From the NCBI GenBank assembly GCA_019309245.1, contig JAFDGP010000194.1, positions 1-6,603 of the forward strand: a DNA stretch of 6,603 nt, given 5' to 3'. The translations under genes were made by a program, and so were the position numbers. Below are positions 5,239 to 6,603 of this stretch, piece by piece. Positions within the stretch are counted from its first letter, which is position 1; each line of letters opens with the position of its first letter. The DNA is from Deltaproteobacteria bacterium (GTDB lineage Bacteria > Desulfobacterota > Desulfobacteria > Desulfobacterales > C00003060). Under the pieces are notes generated by a model. That model was not told the DNA's origin. It saw nothing but the letters and a program-made list of their open reading frames with translations, and did not search any database.

Positions 5239-5433
5239 ACGCTTGAAGGCCGTGGGAGTCGCCCTTCCGAAAGTCATTTCTTTGGCGGGAAACAGCTTTG
5301 GAATATCTTAACCAACCGTTAAGAGGCTCCCCGGCCTTTTCCTTTTCCCGGATTTCAGGCCGAACTGTGGTGGGCACACCCCGTCAAGCATGACTTCAAG
5401 CCGGTCTATTCGGATCCGGGTCCGTTACAGTTC

Positions 5434-6081
5434 ATGATTGACAACCCCGACAAGGTCCTTCAGGTGGACCCCCATTTTCCGGATGCGGATACCATCGAGC
5501 GGGCTGCTTCGTGTATTCGTGACGGCGGTCTGGTGGTGTTTCCGACGCACGCCTTTTACGGCCTAGCCGCCAAAGCACTTGACCCTCACGCTGTAGAAGC
5601 GGTTTTCCGGGCCAAGCAAAGAGACCCGGCAAAACCAGTGCTGATCTTGATCAGCACTCTTTCGGAAATGACCGAACTGGCGCGCTCCGTGCCCGATAAA
5701 GCCGTTACGCTCATCAGGGCGTTCTGGCCGGGAGGGGTGACTCTGGTCTTTGACGGGGTTGCTGGCTTGCCAGTCGGCGTGACTGGGCCCTCGGGCAAGA
5801 TCGGGATCCGGATTCCCGGTCATCCGGTGGCCGCCGCGCTTGTCAGGGCGGTGGGACAGCCCGTGACCGGCACCAGCGCCAATCTTTCAGGCCACGACCC
5901 TGCGGCCCGGACCGAGGCCCTGGAAGCCGCCATGCTCGAACACGTGGATGTGGTGTTGAATGCGGGAACGCTGGCCGGGGGGAAAGGGTCCACGGTTGTG
6001 GATGTAACCGAGGGCGGGGTGAAGATTCTCAGACCGGGCAGGATTTCTCTTGCCATGATTCTTACGGCCTTGAATGGTTAG
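5434..6081 (+). CDS. tsaC: YrdC-domain L-threonylcarbamoyladenylate synthase (TsaC/Sua5 type, short form)
   Basis: The family makes threonylcarbamoyl-AMP from threonine, bicarbonate and ATP, the first step in t6A at position 37 of ANN-decoding tRNAs; TsaB, TsaD and TsaE finish it. The product has 215 residues and only the YrdC domain, with no C-terminal Sua5 domain. Motifs are VVFPTHAFYGLA (34-45, usually FPT-D/E-T-x-Y-G-L), the K-x-R and KP signature in AKQRDPAKPVL (60-70), WPGGVTLVF (98-106), IGIRIPGHP (123-131), TGTSANLSG (145-153), GKGSTVVD (183-190) and ILRPGRIS (198-205). The THAF for TDTV change near the active site is a notable variant. No good ribosome site precedes ATG 5434. A GTG at 5464, with AAGG 5449-5452 before it, is an alternative; the frame is also open back to 5323 without a usual start codon. 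It could instead be a YciO-like paralogue, so activity is likely but not certain. Confidence 0.9.
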   Translation: MIDNPDKVLQVDPHFPDADTIERAASCIRDGGLVVFPTHAFYGLAAKALDPHAVEAVFRAKQRDPAKPVLILISTLSEMTELARSVPDKAVTLIRAFWPGGVTLVFDGVAGLPVGVTGPSGKIGIRIPGHPVAAALVRAVGQPVTGTSANLSGHDPAARTEALEAAMLEHVDVVLNAGTLAGGKGSTVVDVTEGGVKILRPGRISLAMILTALNG

Positions 6082-6103
6082 ACAAAAAGGGGTGGGAGGG
6101 GCG

Positions 6104-6181
6104 GATTTGTGCTTTGTGGCTGAGGTATTGAAAACATTGGGAGAACACCTTTAAAGTTTTCTGCTACAAAAGACACAAATC
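6104..6181. repeat. 8-bp inverted repeat GATTTGTG / CACAAATC
   Basis: GATTTGTG at 6104-6111 and CACAAATC at 6174-6181 are exact complements 62 nt apart, in the gap between the YrdC gene and the next gene. They bracket the promoter-like pair at 6128-6155. The loop is too long for a terminator. It may be chance. Confidence 0.25.
6128..6155 (+). promoter_or_regulatory. Candidate promoter for the DUF6125-like gene (TTGAAA-16-TTTAAA)
   Basis: TTGAAA at 6128-6133 (5 of 6) and TTTAAA at 6150-6155 (4 of 6) are separated by 16 bp. The start would lie about 70 nt before ATG 6234. The gap from the YrdC stop is 152 bp, long enough for the gene to have its own promoter. Confidence 0.35.
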
Positions 6182-6233
6182 TCATTGTTAACGCACGAAG
6201 GGGGCAACATTCCGGAAAAGGAACGGGAACGCG

Positions 6234-6603
6234 ATGAAAGTGATCGAGACCCTTGCGCGTGAGCAGTTACTCACACTTTTAAAAAACTTTGCTAAAAACT
6301 GGCTTGCCCATGACGGGCTCTGGTTTCAGGCCGTGGAACAGGCACACGGCCTGGAGGTAGCCATGGAATTGGACGCAGCGGCCTGGAGCCGGTTCTCACC
6401 AATTGAGGCTAAACGTATCCAGGCCTTTCTGGGCCTGCCGGAACACGGTGGCCTGGAAGGGCTCAAGACCGCCTTGGAGTATCGGCTGTATGCGGTGCTA
6501 AACAAACAATACAGTATGCTTGAGAACGGGCGCTTGCGGTTCTATATGCAGGACTGCCGGGTGCAGAGCGCCCGCAAGCGGAAGGGGTTGCCCGACTTTC
6601 CCT
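6234..6603 (+). CDS. DUF6125-like cytosolic protein, 3' end outside the window
   Basis: ATG 6234 has GGGA at 6225-6228 within a purine-rich tract, and the frame is open for 123 codons to the window edge. The sequence begins MKVIETLAREQLLTLLKNFA, followed by KNWLAHDGLWFQAVE (21-35), AMELDAAAWSRFSPIEAKRI (43-62), LGLPEHGGLEGLKTAL (66-81) and DCRVQSARKRKGLPDFP (107-123). These blocks match my memory of a family of uncharacterised soluble proteins common in Desulfobacterales and other anaerobes, in which a Cys-rich C-terminal part follows the L-P-D-F-P block. The Pfam number DUF6125 is from memory and less sure than the family likeness. There is no signal peptide or membrane segment. No function is known to me. 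Its place after tsaC may be chance. Confidence 0.7.
   Translation, partial: MKVIETLAREQLLTLLKNFAKNWLAHDGLWFQAVEQAHGLEVAMELDAAAWSRFSPIEAKRIQAFLGLPEHGGLEGLKTALEYRLYAVLNKQYSMLENGRLRFYMQDCRVQSARKRKGLPDFP

Larger units (their letters stand above)
4975..5433. other. 459-bp gap between purE and the YrdC gene with two strong hairpins
   Basis: A 108-codon frame from 4996 to 5322 has no recognised motif, no clear ribosome site and starts inside a hairpin, so I do not call it a gene. The region holds hairpins at 4999-5019 and 5122-5158 and a weak promoter-like pair TTGACC (5210-5215) and TTTAGT (5233-5238) with 17-bp... spacing near 17. From 5323 to 5433 the YrdC frame is already open upstream of its ATG, without another standard start codon. 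Confidence 0.55.

Noticed and set aside
4996..5322. 108-codon frame between purE and the YrdC gene
   Set aside because: It starts within a strong hairpin, has no ribosome site, no recognised motif and an irregular composition; I treat the region as non-coding.

Overview
The window looks like a chromosomal stretch of a Desulfobacterota (delta-proteobacterial, Desulfobacterales-like) anaerobe. This is inferred from three things: a divergent PurD followed by PurE and a stand-alone YrdC-domain protein, a partial protein at the right edge that I recall as common in Desulfobacterales (DUF6125-like), and codon usage typical of a moderately GC-rich genome. No rRNA or tRNA is present to fix the taxonomy.

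Left part (1-2155): a decayed mobile-element zone. It starts with the tail of an IS1380-like transposase fragment. Next comes most of an IS1634-family (IS4-like DDE) element whose transposase keeps all three catalytic acidic residues but loses its C-terminus. At about 1690-1697 the IS sequence runs, out of frame, into the 3' part of another gene. That part encodes the C-terminal half of what looks like a bacterial E2 (ubiquitin-conjugating-like) domain with its Cys, followed by a SEC-C zinc motif. The IS appears to have removed or replaced the 5' end of this gene and whatever lay upstream. The IS promoter is placed so that a hairpin covering the transposase start codon can form only in read-through RNA.

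Middle and right part (2156-6081): a same-strand purine and tRNA-modification cluster. purD (GAR synthetase, divergent subgroup) and purE (class I N5-CAIR mutase) act in de novo IMP synthesis. A YrdC/TsaC-type protein (threonylcarbamoyl-AMP synthase, first step of t6A37 tRNA modification) follows. The genes are separated by unusually long gaps: 429 bp before purD, 503 bp between purD and purE, and 459 bp between purE and the YrdC gene. The gaps carry candidate promoters and several strong inverted repeats. The most striking is a perfect 18-bp inverted repeat followed by a ten-T run between purD and purE. The genes are therefore probably transcribed at least partly from separate promoters.

Right edge (6082-6603): a short intergenic region with a possible promoter, then the first 123 codons of the DUF6125-like cytosolic protein, which runs off the window.

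No CRISPR array, tRNA, rRNA or recognised riboswitch was found. The best lead for something less well described is the truncated E2-like/SEC-C gene, followed by the structured purD leader and the repeat element between purD and purE.
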